Part shown: in pieces, positions 11,601-19,538 of the stretch
Position numbering within the stretch: the first letter of the stretch is position 1
Layout: each line of letters opens with the position of its first letter
Source of the DNA: Xenorhabdus eapokensis
GTDB taxonomy: Bacteria; Pseudomonadota; Gammaproteobacteria; Enterobacterales; Enterobacteriaceae
Reading direction: 5' to 3'
Length of the DNA: 64,000 nucleotides
Assembly: GCF_001908105.1 (NCBI RefSeq)
Contig: NZ_MKGQ01000001.1
Coordinates: 1-64,000 of the forward strand
Made by a program: the position numbers and the translations under genes
The notes under the pieces: generated by a model
What the model was told of the DNA's origin: nothing
The model's input: the letters and a program-made list of their open reading frames with translations, nothing else
Database searches by the model: none

Positions 11601-11895
11601 GTGTTTCATCGCTAAGATGTTGGGCATCATGTATTGTCAGTGTGATTTTAGCGCTGTCTGCGATGCAATAGCCTAATTCCCCCCCATAGAGTCCAAAACT
11701 TGCTCGCAGCATCGGATGTCTTTGTACCAATTTATTGAGAGCTTCTTCTAAACACTTAGCTGTTAATCCTTTAATGTGAGCGCAAAATGCACTGTTATTT
11801 TGACCGCGCTTGTCAGGGGCAATTTGATATTGAAACCAGCGGCTGCGTTGCGCTTCTGATAAAGGGAATGATTTCAATTTTTCCGGGTAATTCAT
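8656..11895 (-). CDS. Nonribosomal peptide synthetase, initiation module (C-A-T, serine-type), PaxA-like
   Basis: 1079 residues forming one module: C domain (about 10-430), A domain (about 460-970) with YVLYTSGSTG and YKTGDLARW cores, T domain with LGGHSL near 1040, and a short tail (ESLQEIYKSMN) fit for docking. No carrier domain precedes the C domain, so it is the likely first module, with a starter C domain that would acylate the first amino acid with a fatty acid. Pocket residues read D-V-W-H-L-S-L-I-D, the classical serine code (compare EntF). The C-domain motif is DHLAVDG (138-144): the first His of HHxxxDG is Asp, while the catalytic second His (139) is kept. The start is supported by GGGAG 8 nt upstream of ATG. 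It lies downstream of an ABC exporter and upstream of the two-module subunit. The layout recalls PAX synthesis, but the first residue predicted here is serine rather than glycine. Confidence 0.95.
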   Translation of the reverse strand: MNYPEKLKSFPLSEAQRSRWFQYQIAPDKRGQNNSAFCAHIKGLTAKCLEEALNKLVQRHPMLRASFGLYGGELGYCIADSAKITLTIHDAQHLSDETLKQRVQDDCWHMFDLAHPLRVYASWYQRNQQESVMVLTFDHLAVDGWSYWILLDELDALLSAKPLEPAPENRFHDYVEWQQQWLKSASAKKQQQFWQNILAGDLTVSQWPPKNSTLPATGKISLKKIINNSLTHKLQTLALKYDNSLFAVFLAAYQILLSRYTEVDDVIIGSILPGRGRARWGKLVGEFINPVALRCQINGDMTVQEHITQATKTIRQGIENQKYPFSKVLEHLKLQRNAEVHPVFQTVMIFQKARYLGDLTSLWMAEDDNATVQWGNAELRSFSYPLYADVPVPLMINVLESGDHIGYTFYYDTAIFDAAFISQLMQNLLTLLEAMADDEQQTIDRLPLLDEQARQQILHDFNNTDKPFPQHALIHPFIEQQAARNPTAIALRCGNTQLSYKELNQRANQLAHALVAAGIHPDDRIAICMERSLDMVISLLGILKAGAAYVPLDPEYPTDRLAYILSDSEPVILLTHHGLQEQLPVTGIPVWFLDNPTIQADIARQDDDNLEVANLGLTSRHLAYVLYTSGSTGLPKGVMNEHRSVVNRLLWAQETYQLTPQDRVLQKTPFSFDVSVWEFFLPLMFGARLVMARPGGHKEPHYLLEEIEHRQITTIHFVPSMLQSFLHDIPAGRCLSLRQILCSGEALPYALQQHCLSHLPHSELHNLYGPTEAAIDVTAWQCVPDRYIGQVPIGYPISNTQIYILDPHGEVVPIGVAGEIHIGGVGVARGYLNLPELTAERFINDPFNTDPAARLYKTGDLARWLPDGSITYLGRNDFQVKIRGLRIELGEIETRLTQCAGIRDAVVVARENGTNDKRLVAYLIPNQDSAPSISQLREQLSRTLADYMIPSAFVMLETFPLSPNGKLDRKALPAPDHAAMSSREYAPPEGETEEQLAAIWQALLGLDRVSRYDNFFELGGHSLLVLQLQSQIKQAFDVELSIHQLFSHPTLCQLEACIIDSLLLQFDSESLQEIYKSMN

Positions 11896-12249
11896 TCTAT
11901 AGCTCCCTTTTTATGGGTACATTAAAAATAAAAATAAAAACATGAGAACTGATAAAACAAAAAATCACACTTGGATTTAAACAACAAAAATAGCTGACCA
12001 TTCTAATAAAAAAGAACAGTCTTATTTTTTATGTTTATTACGTTATTACATGAGCTTACATTAAATAATTTTATTCCACATTTATAATAATATTTTTCTG
12101 ATGTGTCTAATTTTATTATAGATAATATGTGATAAATTTTATTGTTATGGGTGATTTTGCATTTATTTTGTTACTCAGGTTTTATTATGTGTATAAAGTG
12201 AAATAAGAGCCTGTTTTATTAGGCTCTTTGTTATGAACTTTATTTCATT
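11896..12249. other. Intergenic region between exporter and NRPS genes; probable NRPS promoter
   Basis: 354 bp of very AT-rich sequence with no credible coding frame. It must hold the promoter for the leftward NRPS transcript. A Shine-Dalgarno sequence (GGGAG) lies at its left end. Its right part carries a transcription terminator-like hairpin just after the exporter gene. I cannot single out convincing -35/-10 boxes among the many AT-rich hexamers. Confidence 0.5.
12206..12227 (-). terminator. Hairpin after the ABC exporter gene
   Basis: The perfect 7-bp stem AGAGCCT/AGGCTCT has an 8-nt AT loop. It lies 22 bp after the stop codon of the exporter and is followed on the minus strand by TTATTT, so it could act as a rho-independent terminator that separates exporter and NRPS transcription. 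The plus-strand side also has a TTTG run. Confidence 0.6.
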
Positions 12250-13896
12250 TTATTGAATATCATGCTCTTTATGATCGACTTCTTTAATATGACCATCTTC
12301 TAATTTGATAATGCGGTCAGCTATATTAAAGTAAGCATCATCATGACTAATAACCAGAACCGTTTTACCGCTGGCTTTTAATTCTGGCAGCAGCTCAGTA
12401 TAGAATAAGCGTTTAAACACCGGATCCTGGTCGGCTGCCCACTCATCAAACAGATAAATAGGACGGTCTTCCAGATAAGCTGAAACCAAAGCCAGTCGTT
12501 TCCGCTGACCTGCGGAAAGATTGGTAGTGGAAAATCCGCCATCAACGATTTTAACTTTGTGTGCCATGTTTAAGGCTTCAATATAATGTGTTGCTTTTTC
12601 GGTGACATTCGCATCGCTATTAAGTAACTGCTCAAAGAGGTGGTAATCAGAAAAAACGGCAGCAAAATGTTGACGGTAATGCTCATTATTTGCTGGTGTT
12701 ACTTGCACACCATTCAGTGAAATAGTGCCGGATTCTTGCTCAAACAGGCCAACCAGCAACATGGCGAGGGTTGTTTTTCCGCTACCATTCCCACCGACAA
12801 TAAAAACAATTTCGCCTTTTGATATTGTCAAACTTAATGGACCGAGGGCAAATTGGCGATCTTCTTTATCAGTTGTGTAATGGTGGACAACATCTTTTAG
12901 CTCAATTTCAAGTGATTGTTGCTGGTTAAATGGGTTCGTGCTTGCAACTTGTATCGATAGAGCTTCTTCCAGTTGGCTGTCAAGACGCTGCATTTTATTC
13001 AATGAAACTTCCGCCTCTCTCAGCTCTGGAATGGCACCAATAACTTCACTGATTGGGCCTGATAAGAAGAGAACCAGCAGTGATACAGTCACCAATGTTG
13101 ATGGTTCTTGGGGCAGCCAAATCGGGATAACAAAAATAATGATACCAATGATGGCATAAAATGTAACAGAACTGGCATTAAGAACCCAGGCATAGCTGGA
13201 ATTCGCTTTAATACAGATTTTCTGGAAGACTTTAGCGGCAGGGGCAATGACTTTATTAATGAAAAGATTACCTTTTTGCTTATTGAGTTGCAGCTCTTTA
13301 CTACCATCAATCAGGCTTTGGAAATTAAGATATATTTTATCTATCTGATCGCGCATCTCTGTCATTAATTTTAATGGATATTTTTCCCACAGATAAAACA
13401 CATACATGCTGATAAGACTGAGTACCGCTAAAATGAGAAACAATTGCCAGGACATCCAGGCTAAATAACTAAAACAGGCTATGATTAGGGTGATATTACC
13501 AAAAACGGAGGGAGCCAACATAAAGGAGTGGATGAAAACATCGACGTCTTTGGTTAAAACCGCCAATAAACCATGCCGCCCAAATTTATGTAGTTTTTTT
13601 AGTGGTGCACGCAAAATTTTATTACTCAAACTTAGGCGTAATGAAAAAATAGTGGATTGGGCTAAATGCGATAATGTAATTTCTGATACGGTTTTAGTAA
13701 TAAAAAAAATAAAACAGATGCCAAAAAAGCTCCAAAGAAATGTCACTAGGTTAATCTCTTTTGTTACTCCTTGACTGATCATCCCGACTATCGAAGCACC
13801 GGCAAACCCACTAATTAATGCGCTTATTGTCGATACCAACAATAATACCCAAGATTGACGATATAAATAAGCTATTAGAGTCATAAAAAAAGCCAT
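12250..13896 (-). CDS. Cyclic-peptide ABC exporter (SyrD/PvdE/YojI type)
   Basis: A 548-residue half-transporter fusion: an N-terminal region with about six hydrophobic segments (roughly 1-300) followed by an ATPase domain with Walker A GGNGSGKTT, signature LSAGQRKR and Walker B YLFDEWAADQDP. The DEWAADQDP stretch is typical of the SyrD/PvdE/YojI group, which exports peptides and peptide siderophores across the inner membrane. It lies directly upstream of the three NRPS genes on the same strand, so its likely cargo is the peptide they make, serving export or self-protection. A hairpin after its stop and a 354-bp gap suggest the NRPS genes also have their own promoter. No strong Shine-Dalgarno sequence is visible before the ATG at 13896, but the downstream sequence fits the family from its first hydrophobic segment. 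Confidence 0.93.
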   Translation of the reverse strand: MAFFMTLIAYLYRQSWVLLLVSTISALISGFAGASIVGMISQGVTKEINLVTFLWSFFGICFIFFITKTVSEITLSHLAQSTIFSLRLSLSNKILRAPLKKLHKFGRHGLLAVLTKDVDVFIHSFMLAPSVFGNITLIIACFSYLAWMSWQLFLILAVLSLISMYVFYLWEKYPLKLMTEMRDQIDKIYLNFQSLIDGSKELQLNKQKGNLFINKVIAPAAKVFQKICIKANSSYAWVLNASSVTFYAIIGIIIFVIPIWLPQEPSTLVTVSLLVLFLSGPISEVIGAIPELREAEVSLNKMQRLDSQLEEALSIQVASTNPFNQQQSLEIELKDVVHHYTTDKEDRQFALGPLSLTISKGEIVFIVGGNGSGKTTLAMLLVGLFEQESGTISLNGVQVTPANNEHYRQHFAAVFSDYHLFEQLLNSDANVTEKATHYIEALNMAHKVKIVDGGFSTTNLSAGQRKRLALVSAYLEDRPIYLFDEWAADQDPVFKRLFYTELLPELKASGKTVLVISHDDAYFNIADRIIKLEDGHIKEVDHKEHDIQ

Positions 13897-14138
13897 TGTC
13901 GAAGGTTATAATTAATATGAAAATTCATATATCTGCTTACTCAATTCACTATGGTTATTTTTTTCTTATAAAACTGCAAGTGTGATTTATGGCATGGCAA
14001 TATTAATAAATATAATTGTGATAAAGATCATTCCCAATATGAATGGTAACTATAGATGATTACATAAATGAATTATTTGAATGGTGATAAGGGGATGGAA
14101 TAGCACTGCTATTAACAGACAAAAGCGGATCAAGAAGA

Positions 14139-14164
14139 TAAAAATCACGCTTTTTGCGTGATTT
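14139..14164 (-). terminator. Rho-independent terminator after the rhamnosidase remnant
   Basis: The stem AAATCACGC/GCGTGATTT (9 bp, 5-nt loop) is followed on the minus strand by TTTTTATC. It overlaps the ancestral stop codon of the GH78 remnant, so it is probably that gene's original terminator. Confidence 0.7.
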
Positions 14165-14962
14165 ATTGACTCCAATTCAAAGAGAAACTGTAACTTCCCG
14201 AACCAATTTCCAGACGATTTCTATACCCTGCAACGTCGGGGCGGATCATGTCTTCGGGTATCTTATCTCCGTCAAGCTTCCAGTCTCCCTGTGCTTCCGG
14301 CAGCGCTACCTCTGCAATACAATTTGGCGGAATTTTCACATCCCATAAAAGACGGTTTTTCAGTAAATCGCCAATGGCTCACTATCTCACCGACATGAGC
14401 GGTACGACGCTTTGCAAAAACCGATCTTACGATTTGTGAGTGGCCGCAAACAAAGCCTCTTGCCCGCGAAGCCTGGTACAATTTCGATACCCGCTAAGCG
14501 GGCAAACATGAATTCCCTGACTTCGCCGAGTGCATAGTGATTTAGCGAATTCATGTTAGCACTTTGGAAGCCGTTTTCTGGTGTCCAACTGTCCCAACGC
14601 TCCCAGATGGTTTTTGCCCCATTGCGAATAGTAAAATCCCACGAGGGGAAAGTTTCTTTCATCAGCAAATCATATGCAGTGTCGGCGTGACCGTACTCGG
14701 CAAGAACGGGACAGATAAGTCGGATCCCGTGAATACCCGTCTGAACATGACCTCCTGCTTCTTCAATGGTGCGCAACAGATGCGCAATAACTTTCACGCG
14801 GGTTGGTTCATCCAGCAATTTATAACCGACCGCTATCAGATATGCCGTCTGTGTATCGCTTTCCAGCACGCCATTATCGGACACAAAAGTTTTTTGAAAT
14901 GTGTAGCAAATTTCACGATACATCGCCCTAATATTCTGCCGATTGCACTTAATATTAATATG
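14163..14962 (-). pseudogene. GH78 alpha-L-rhamnosidase, 3' remnant with two frameshifts
   Basis: The longest frame (14387-14923) reads as the second half of a GH78 alpha-L-rhamnosidase: TQTAYLIAVGYKLL, GIHGIRLICPVL, WERWDSWTPENGF and MNSLNHYALGEV are family-like segments. The frame breaks after KASYRS at a stop. Shifting one base gives HVGEIVSHWRFTEK, and a second shift gives RLLWDVKIPPNC and on to a stop at 14163, so the C-terminal beta-sandwich is still readable across three frames. Upstream, an in-frame stop (14963-14965) cuts off the catalytic N-terminal half, which is missing. The gene is therefore both truncated and frameshifted and should not give a working enzyme. It lies between the NRPS locus and an acyltransferase gene, in a strip that also holds an insertion-sequence remnant. 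Confidence 0.82.
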
Positions 14963-15022
14963 TTAATTCAGCCATTGGGGGATGGATTGTTTTTTCAGGA
15001 TTGGTAGCAATGTATGCCAATG

Positions 15023-16138
15023 TTATTGGCTATTAGATGAAAATTTAATTCTATATTTCATAAATCTCGCTTCAACATTGTTGTATGTTATGGTTGCAGT
15101 AACTATGATGATGAAATAGATGCTTAATGCAAGAAAATTATTGAGCAAGATATTTCCGGTGGTCAAATTTCGCCTTCCTTCTATGAGTAGAGTTAGCTCT
15201 ATACCTGTTCTTTTTTGGATGATAAACATTGCTGTTGTGATAATTAATATTATTGCTACATGAATCATATAAATAGAATAGGATATTTTACCTAAATGCT
15301 GTATGTATTTATTAAATAAAAAATAGGAAATAACGCCTCTTTGATATGCCAAAATAAAAATGGTAAGGCAATAAACGATAGTGCAAATTATTTGTTTTTC
15401 TTCGTATTGGGAATTAACAAAATAAAGGAGAAGCGCGATACAGAGAATTTCTAAAATAGTTGCCGTAATAGTACTTATTTTTATATCAGAGAAAATTCTG
15501 AAAATGCTATAGGTAAATGCCCCGGCAAAAAAACTTGATACCCCTCGAGTAACCGATTGTTGTAACATATGGTTGCCACTGACAAGCAGCCATAAAGTGG
15601 TTGCAGATATTAATAGCCATATTATAGGGGCGATATTCATTTTTCTAAAAGTGATAATTGTTAAATACAATATAATATAGGTGTAGAATTCGACACTGAG
15701 ACTCCACGTAGGGTAATTAAAGGTTAGATTGATATAATGTGTTGTGGGAGTCCATGAGTGAATTAAAAAGAGATTGGGTAAAATCTCGGAGGGCGCTGTT
15801 CTTCCGCTAAATGGTGTTGCATCAAAATGAATTCCAGATTTTTTTTGAATCAATAACCGACAAAATTCCAGAAATATAAATATTAATAACATAAATATGT
15901 GAAGAGGGAATATTCTGAAGAACCGAGAAGATATATATGGAGTAAATTTTACGTCTCTATATGCATAGGTATGTGTCAGCACAAACCCACTGAGTACAAA
16001 GAAAAGCTCTACAATAATATAACCGGCGCGAAAAAGGTGAAGTTCAGTAAATGCACCAACAATATGTAAGTGACCAGTCACGACCAGTAAAGCACCGATT
16101 CCTCTGATTGCATCTAAAGATTCAAATCGTTTCATCAT
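15023..16138 (-). CDS. Membrane acyltransferase, acyltransferase-3 (OafA/YrhL) family
   Basis: About 371 residues with around ten hydrophobic segments and the family's opening signature RFESLDAIRGIGALLVVTGH, where the conserved His ends the first helix. Such inner-membrane proteins move acetyl or other acyl groups onto surface polysaccharides, lipids or small molecules. The substrate here cannot be read. I chose the ATG at 16138 (MMKRFESLD) because GAGATGGG lies just upstream and because family members begin close to this motif; an ATG at 16177 would add 13 residues. It stands alone, and its AT-rich base composition and decayed neighbours suggest horizontally acquired DNA. It might decorate O-antigen or the NRPS product, but proximity is the only argument. 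Confidence 0.88.
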   Translation of the reverse strand: MMKRFESLDAIRGIGALLVVTGHLHIVGAFTELHLFRAGYIIVELFFVLSGFVLTHTYAYRDVKFTPYISSRFFRIFPLHIFMLLIFIFLEFCRLLIQKKSGIHFDATPFSGRTAPSEILPNLFLIHSWTPTTHYINLTFNYPTWSLSVEFYTYIILYLTIITFRKMNIAPIIWLLISATTLWLLVSGNHMLQQSVTRGVSSFFAGAFTYSIFRIFSDIKISTITATILEILCIALLLYFVNSQYEEKQIICTIVYCLTIFILAYQRGVISYFLFNKYIQHLGKISYSIYMIHVAIILIITTAMFIIQKRTGIELTLLIEGRRNLTTGNILLNNFLALSIYFIIIVTATITYNNVEARFMKYRIKFSSNSQ

Positions 16139-16177
16139 ACCCATCTCATTCAATATGTAAGTTTTAACTATGTACAA

Positions 16178-16526
16178 TTACAAATAATTATTTTTTAATA
16201 AAATTAATATGTTTAGTGACTTCATAGTATGTAAAAAGAAAATTAATCATCACTATAAAAGAGGTGGCTAGAGTTATTTTTTTATCTTAATCAGTTTCAT
16301 CGTAGTGTGTGGCATCCTGAACAGGTATTGAAATCAATATCTGCATATTTCCCACAAATTTCTGGTATGGTCAAGTTTTATTTTGTGACAATAACTATGA
16401 TTTATATTTTAATTAATTTAATGATTTTTTTTGATGTGATGGTTCTATATGATAATTCGAAATAATTTGACAGCTTATTCAGAATCTTTTTTCAAGCGTG
16501 ACTATTTTTCATGTACCCTATTTGGG
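16178..16526. other. AT-rich intergenic strip with a possible coding remnant
   Basis: 349 bp with no gene that has a usable start. A plus-strand frame without a start codon runs from about 16261 to 16470 and contains QFHRSVWHPEQVL followed by a hydrophobic stretch. It looks protein-like and may be the tail of a lost membrane protein, but I do not recognise it. Confidence 0.3.
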
Positions 16527-16717
16527 GTGAGAAAAGCCTACATTAGTGATATCAGTCGAGAAGCCTTTCCGGAAATTGCCCCCTTGTTGCTCAGCAGCCG
16601 AAAACGCCCATGCCCTCGGAAAGTTGATGTGTATGAGGTGTTTTGCGCACAGCTGTATATACTCAAGAGCGGTTGCCAATAGGATATGCTCCCAATGATT
16701 AGATAAACTCATCGGCC
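16527..16717 (+). mobile_element. IS5-family transposase remnant
   Basis: From a GTG at 16527 the frame reads RKAYISDISREAFPEIAPLL, then PRKVDVYEVFCAQLYILKSGCQ, which is the N-terminal (OrfA/DUF4096-type) end of IS5-family transposases. The next codon is TAG where these proteins have Trp (GCQWRMLP), followed by D-M-L-P and then loss of similarity. The catalytic DDE part is absent, and I could not find matching terminal inverted repeats. It is a dead fragment and marks past insertion and deletion upstream of the ast operon. Confidence 0.75.
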
Positions 16718-17216
16718 AAAGTCACCCCGATTATTCATTAAAAATGGGTGCGATAATTTATAATTAATTGATTTTAAATCATAATATTTTTTTAGAATAA
16801 AAATCACTAATTGCAAATACATTTTTTAGTTTTTTGGAATAACTTATAACCATTATTTTGAATAATTATTAAACAGCCAGACGCTATTTCCACTATCCTC
16901 AATTCCATACTTCTTTTTATTTATTTTTTTATGCACAAACAATGCATAAACTGAAAATAAATGCATTTTTATAAATTGTGAAAAACATCATAAAGTAAAT
17001 CAATTGTGATTTTGTTGTATTGACTTTGTTAAATCTCAAGGGGATTATGAGATCAATTCATGATCAAAAAAATAAAAAAGAATCTTGTAATAATTCATTG
17101 AGCACTTATTGAAACAATGAATTTCTAACTTAAATAAGATCAATCATTAAAGGTTAAATTTAATAATATATAAATTCATTATTATTTTTATAACTTAATC
17201 ATTTGAGGAAAAACAA
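16718..17216 (+). promoter_or_regulatory. ast operon upstream region with an ArgR-box-like site
   Basis: 499 bp, very AT-rich and non-coding. At 16952-16965 TGAAAATAAATGCA matches the ArgR half-site palindrome TGAATWWWWATTCA at 12 of 14 positions, and it sits inside a wider symmetry AATGCAT...AATGCATT (16941-16967). ArgR control of ast genes is known in enterobacteria, so the site is plausible but unproven. I did not find a convincing sigma-54 promoter (TGGCAC-N5-TTGC). The Shine-Dalgarno sequence before astC is GAGGAAAA. Confidence 0.35.
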
Positions 17217-18428
17217 ATGTTGAACACGATTCAAAGAAATTGGTTTGACCAGTATATGGTTCCCTGTTTTTCACCGGCAAATTTTATCCCAGTCGTTGCC
17301 AAAGGCTCGCGTGTCTGGGATCAGAATGGTAAGGAATATGTTGATTTTGCTGGTGGAATTGCAGTGAATTCACTGGGGCATGCCCATAATGAATTAAAGA
17401 AAGCATTAAATTTTCAAATGGAGAATATGTGGCATGTTGGTAATGGCTATACCAATGAACCGGTTTTAAAACTGGCGAAAAATCTGGTAGAAAATACATT
17501 TGCAGATAAGATTTTTTTCTGTAATTCCGGCGCAGAAGCGAATGAAGCCGCATTAAAAATTGCCAGAAAATATGCTTTGGATAAATATGGCAATCATAAG
17601 AACGAAATTATTTCATTTGAGAACTCCTTCCACGGCAGAACATTATTTACGGTGACTGTCGGAGGGCAACCTAAATATTCTCAAGATTTTGCCCCATTGC
17701 CGCAGCAAATTACTCACCTGCCATTTAATGATGTTGACGCTATCAAGGCGCATATATCAGAAAAAACCTGCGCGGTGATTGTTGAACCGATCATTGGCGA
17801 AGGTGGGGTGATCCCTGCCGAACCGGAATTTTTAAAAGTATTACGGGAGTTATGTGATCAATATCAAGCGTTGCTGATTTTTGACGAAATCCAAACGGGT
17901 ATTGGTCGCACCGGGTATTTGTATGCTTACGAGGAAGTTGGGGTAGAGCCGGATATCTTGACCAGTGCCAAAGGTCTTGGTGGTGGATTCCCGATTGGCG
18001 CCATGCTGGTCAGGCAACATATCGCAGAGGCTTTCCAACCAGGGTCACACGGCACAACATTTGGTGGCAATCCGTTGGCGGCAGCCGTTGCTAACAAAGT
18101 TGTCGAGTTGGTGAACCAACCGGAGTTTCTTGCAGGAGTGCAAGAGCGTCACCATGAATTTATGCGACGGATGTCTGAGCTTAATCAGCGTTATCAGGTG
18201 TTTAGTGAGTTGCGCGGCAAAGGATTATTGTTGGGAGCAGAGTTGGTTGAAAAATATCAAGGCAAGGCGAAAAACCTGACCAATATCGCTGCGGAAGAGG
18301 GGTTGATCGCTTTGATAGCTGGCCCCAATGTGTTGCGTTTTGCTCCTGCGCTAAATATCGAACAGCAGGATATCAATGACGGTTTCAGCCGCCTTGAAAA
18401 CGCCCTCAGGCGATTTGTTCAGGAATAA
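17217..18428 (+). CDS. astC: Succinylornithine transaminase / acetylornithine aminotransferase
   Basis: A 403-residue class-III PLP aminotransferase that converts N2-succinylornithine plus 2-oxoglutarate to succinylglutamate semialdehyde plus glutamate, step three of the arginine succinyltransferase pathway. Visible features are the cofactor contact [12 protein letters not shown] near 100, [13 protein letters not shown] near 225 and the PLP lysine in [14 protein letters not shown] near 250. Length matches AstC/ArgD (about 406). The two are close paralogues, and assignment to astC rests on its place as first gene of a complete ast set, 20 bp before astA. The ATG at 17217 follows GAGGAAAA, and the protein starts at the usual position for the family. 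Confidence 0.95.
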   Translation: MLNTIQRNWFDQYMVPCFSPANFIPVVAKGSRVWDQNGKEYVDFAGGIAVNSLGHAHNELKKALNFQMENMWHVGNGYTNEPVLKLAKNLVENTFADKIFFCNSGAEANEAALKIARKYALDKYGNHKNEIISFENSFHGRTLFTVTVGGQPKYSQDFAPLPQQITHLPFNDVDAIKAHISEKTCAVIVEPIIGEGGVIPAEPEFLKVLRELCDQYQALLIFDEIQTGIGRTGYLYAYEEVGVEPDILTSAKGLGGGFPIGAMLVRQHIAEAFQPGSHGTTFGGNPLAAAVANKVVELVNQPEFLAGVQERHHEFMRRMSELNQRYQVFSELRGKGLLLGAELVEKYQGKAKNLTNIAAEEGLIALIAGPNVLRFAPALNIEQQDINDGFSRLENALRRFVQE

Positions 18429-18448
18429 AGCCGATTTGAGGTGATATC

Positions 18449-19480
18449 ATGATGCTATTTAGATCCGTTCAATATGAAGATTTAGAGGATATCCTCAATC
18501 TTTCGTCCCGTGCAGGCATTGGCCTGACGACATTACCCAATAATCAGGAATATCTGACGGCACGGATTTCACGCAGTATTGATTCTTTCAACGATGCGAA
18601 GGGACGAGCACAACAAGGATTTTTATTTACCTTGGAAGATACGGAAAAGCATCGTGTTGTTGGGGTTAGTGCGCTGGAAGTTGCTGTCGGGCTGGAAGAA
18701 CCTTTCTACAATTTTCGCATACATCGATCAGTACGAGCTTCCCGCGAATTGGGCGTCTATAACACATTTGAAACCCTGATTGTTGGGCAGGATTACACCG
18801 GATGCAGTGAACTGTGTACGTTATTCCTTGATCCCGATTATCACGGGGGAGGCAATGGCGTTTTTCTTTCCCGAAGCCGCTTTCTGTTTATTTCCGCCTT
18901 CCGGCATCTCTTCCCGAAGTGCATTTTTGCGGAAATGCGTGGCGTGGTGAATCAACAGGGTGAATCGCCATTTTGGGATGCCCTTGGGAAACATTTCTTC
19001 AATGTCCCCTTTGCAGAAGCTGACTACCTGACCGGCATTGGTTCCAAAACGTTTATTGCAGAATTAATGCCATTTCATCCGATTTATGTGCCTTTGTTGC
19101 CAGAAGAAGCCCGCCAGACCATTGGTCAGGTACATGAAAATACGCTGCCTGCCCGCGCTATTTTGGAAAAAGAGGGATTTGCTTATCACGATGCGGTCGA
19201 TATTTTTGATGCGGGCGCCATCTTGGATGCCGAGATTGACAATGTACGTACAATCAAAGCCAGCCGGCTTGTGCATGTGAAAAGAAACGACCAGGTTTCC
19301 CGATCACAGGGGGGGGCACAATGTATCGTTTCTAACCTGAATTTTCAGGCGTTTAAAGCACTCCTTTTGCCTGTTTCCGAACCACTGGATAGCGAGGAAT
19401 TGCAGCTTACCTCCGCAGAAATGGCGGTGTTGCATGTGGATGATGGCGATCCGGTACGCTTCGTTTCTCTTTTCTCTTAG
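18449..19480 (+). CDS. astA: Arginine N-succinyltransferase
   Basis: 343 residues, the normal AstA length. It catalyses the first step, transferring succinyl from succinyl-CoA to the alpha-amino group of arginine. The N-terminus LFRSVQYEDLEDILNLS and the segments GCSELCTLFLDPDYHG and FAEMRGVVNQQGESPFWDALG are typical of the family, which has a GNAT-like double fold. Two ATGs occur in tandem (18449 and 18452). GAGGTGAT upstream suits either, and the second gives the usual MLFR start. It is the second gene of the ast operon, with astD 58 bp downstream. Nothing in the sequence suggests loss of function. Confidence 0.96.
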   Translation: MMLFRSVQYEDLEDILNLSSRAGIGLTTLPNNQEYLTARISRSIDSFNDAKGRAQQGFLFTLEDTEKHRVVGVSALEVAVGLEEPFYNFRIHRSVRASRELGVYNTFETLIVGQDYTGCSELCTLFLDPDYHGGGNGVFLSRSRFLFISAFRHLFPKCIFAEMRGVVNQQGESPFWDALGKHFFNVPFAEADYLTGIGSKTFIAELMPFHPIYVPLLPEEARQTIGQVHENTLPARAILEKEGFAYHDAVDIFDAGAILDAEIDNVRTIKASRLVHVKRNDQVSRSQGGAQCIVSNLNFQAFKALLLPVSEPLDSEELQLTSAEMAVLHVDDGDPVRFVSLFS

Positions 19481-19538
19481 CTGTTTTCACAATTAAAGGC
19501 TTTGTCATTAAGAGCTGTTGCAATTGAGGAATTTCGTA

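Noticed and set aside
1918..11895. Firm naming of the NRPS genes as paxA and paxB
   Set aside because: The layout fits, but the serine-type first pocket differs from the glycine expected for PAX, and the locus is cut at the left edge.
13897..14138. AT-rich gap checked for a small gene or RNA
   Set aside because: No start with a ribosome-binding site and no stable structure was found apart from the terminator at its right end.
14564..15007. Plus-strand open frame of 147 codons over the rhamnosidase remnant
   Set aside because: The minus strand carries clear GH78 sequence here; the plus-strand product shows no family features.
19518..19538. TTG start for astD giving seven extra residues
   Set aside because: The ribosome-binding site AGGA lies inside this stretch and suits the ATG at 19539, which matches the family start.
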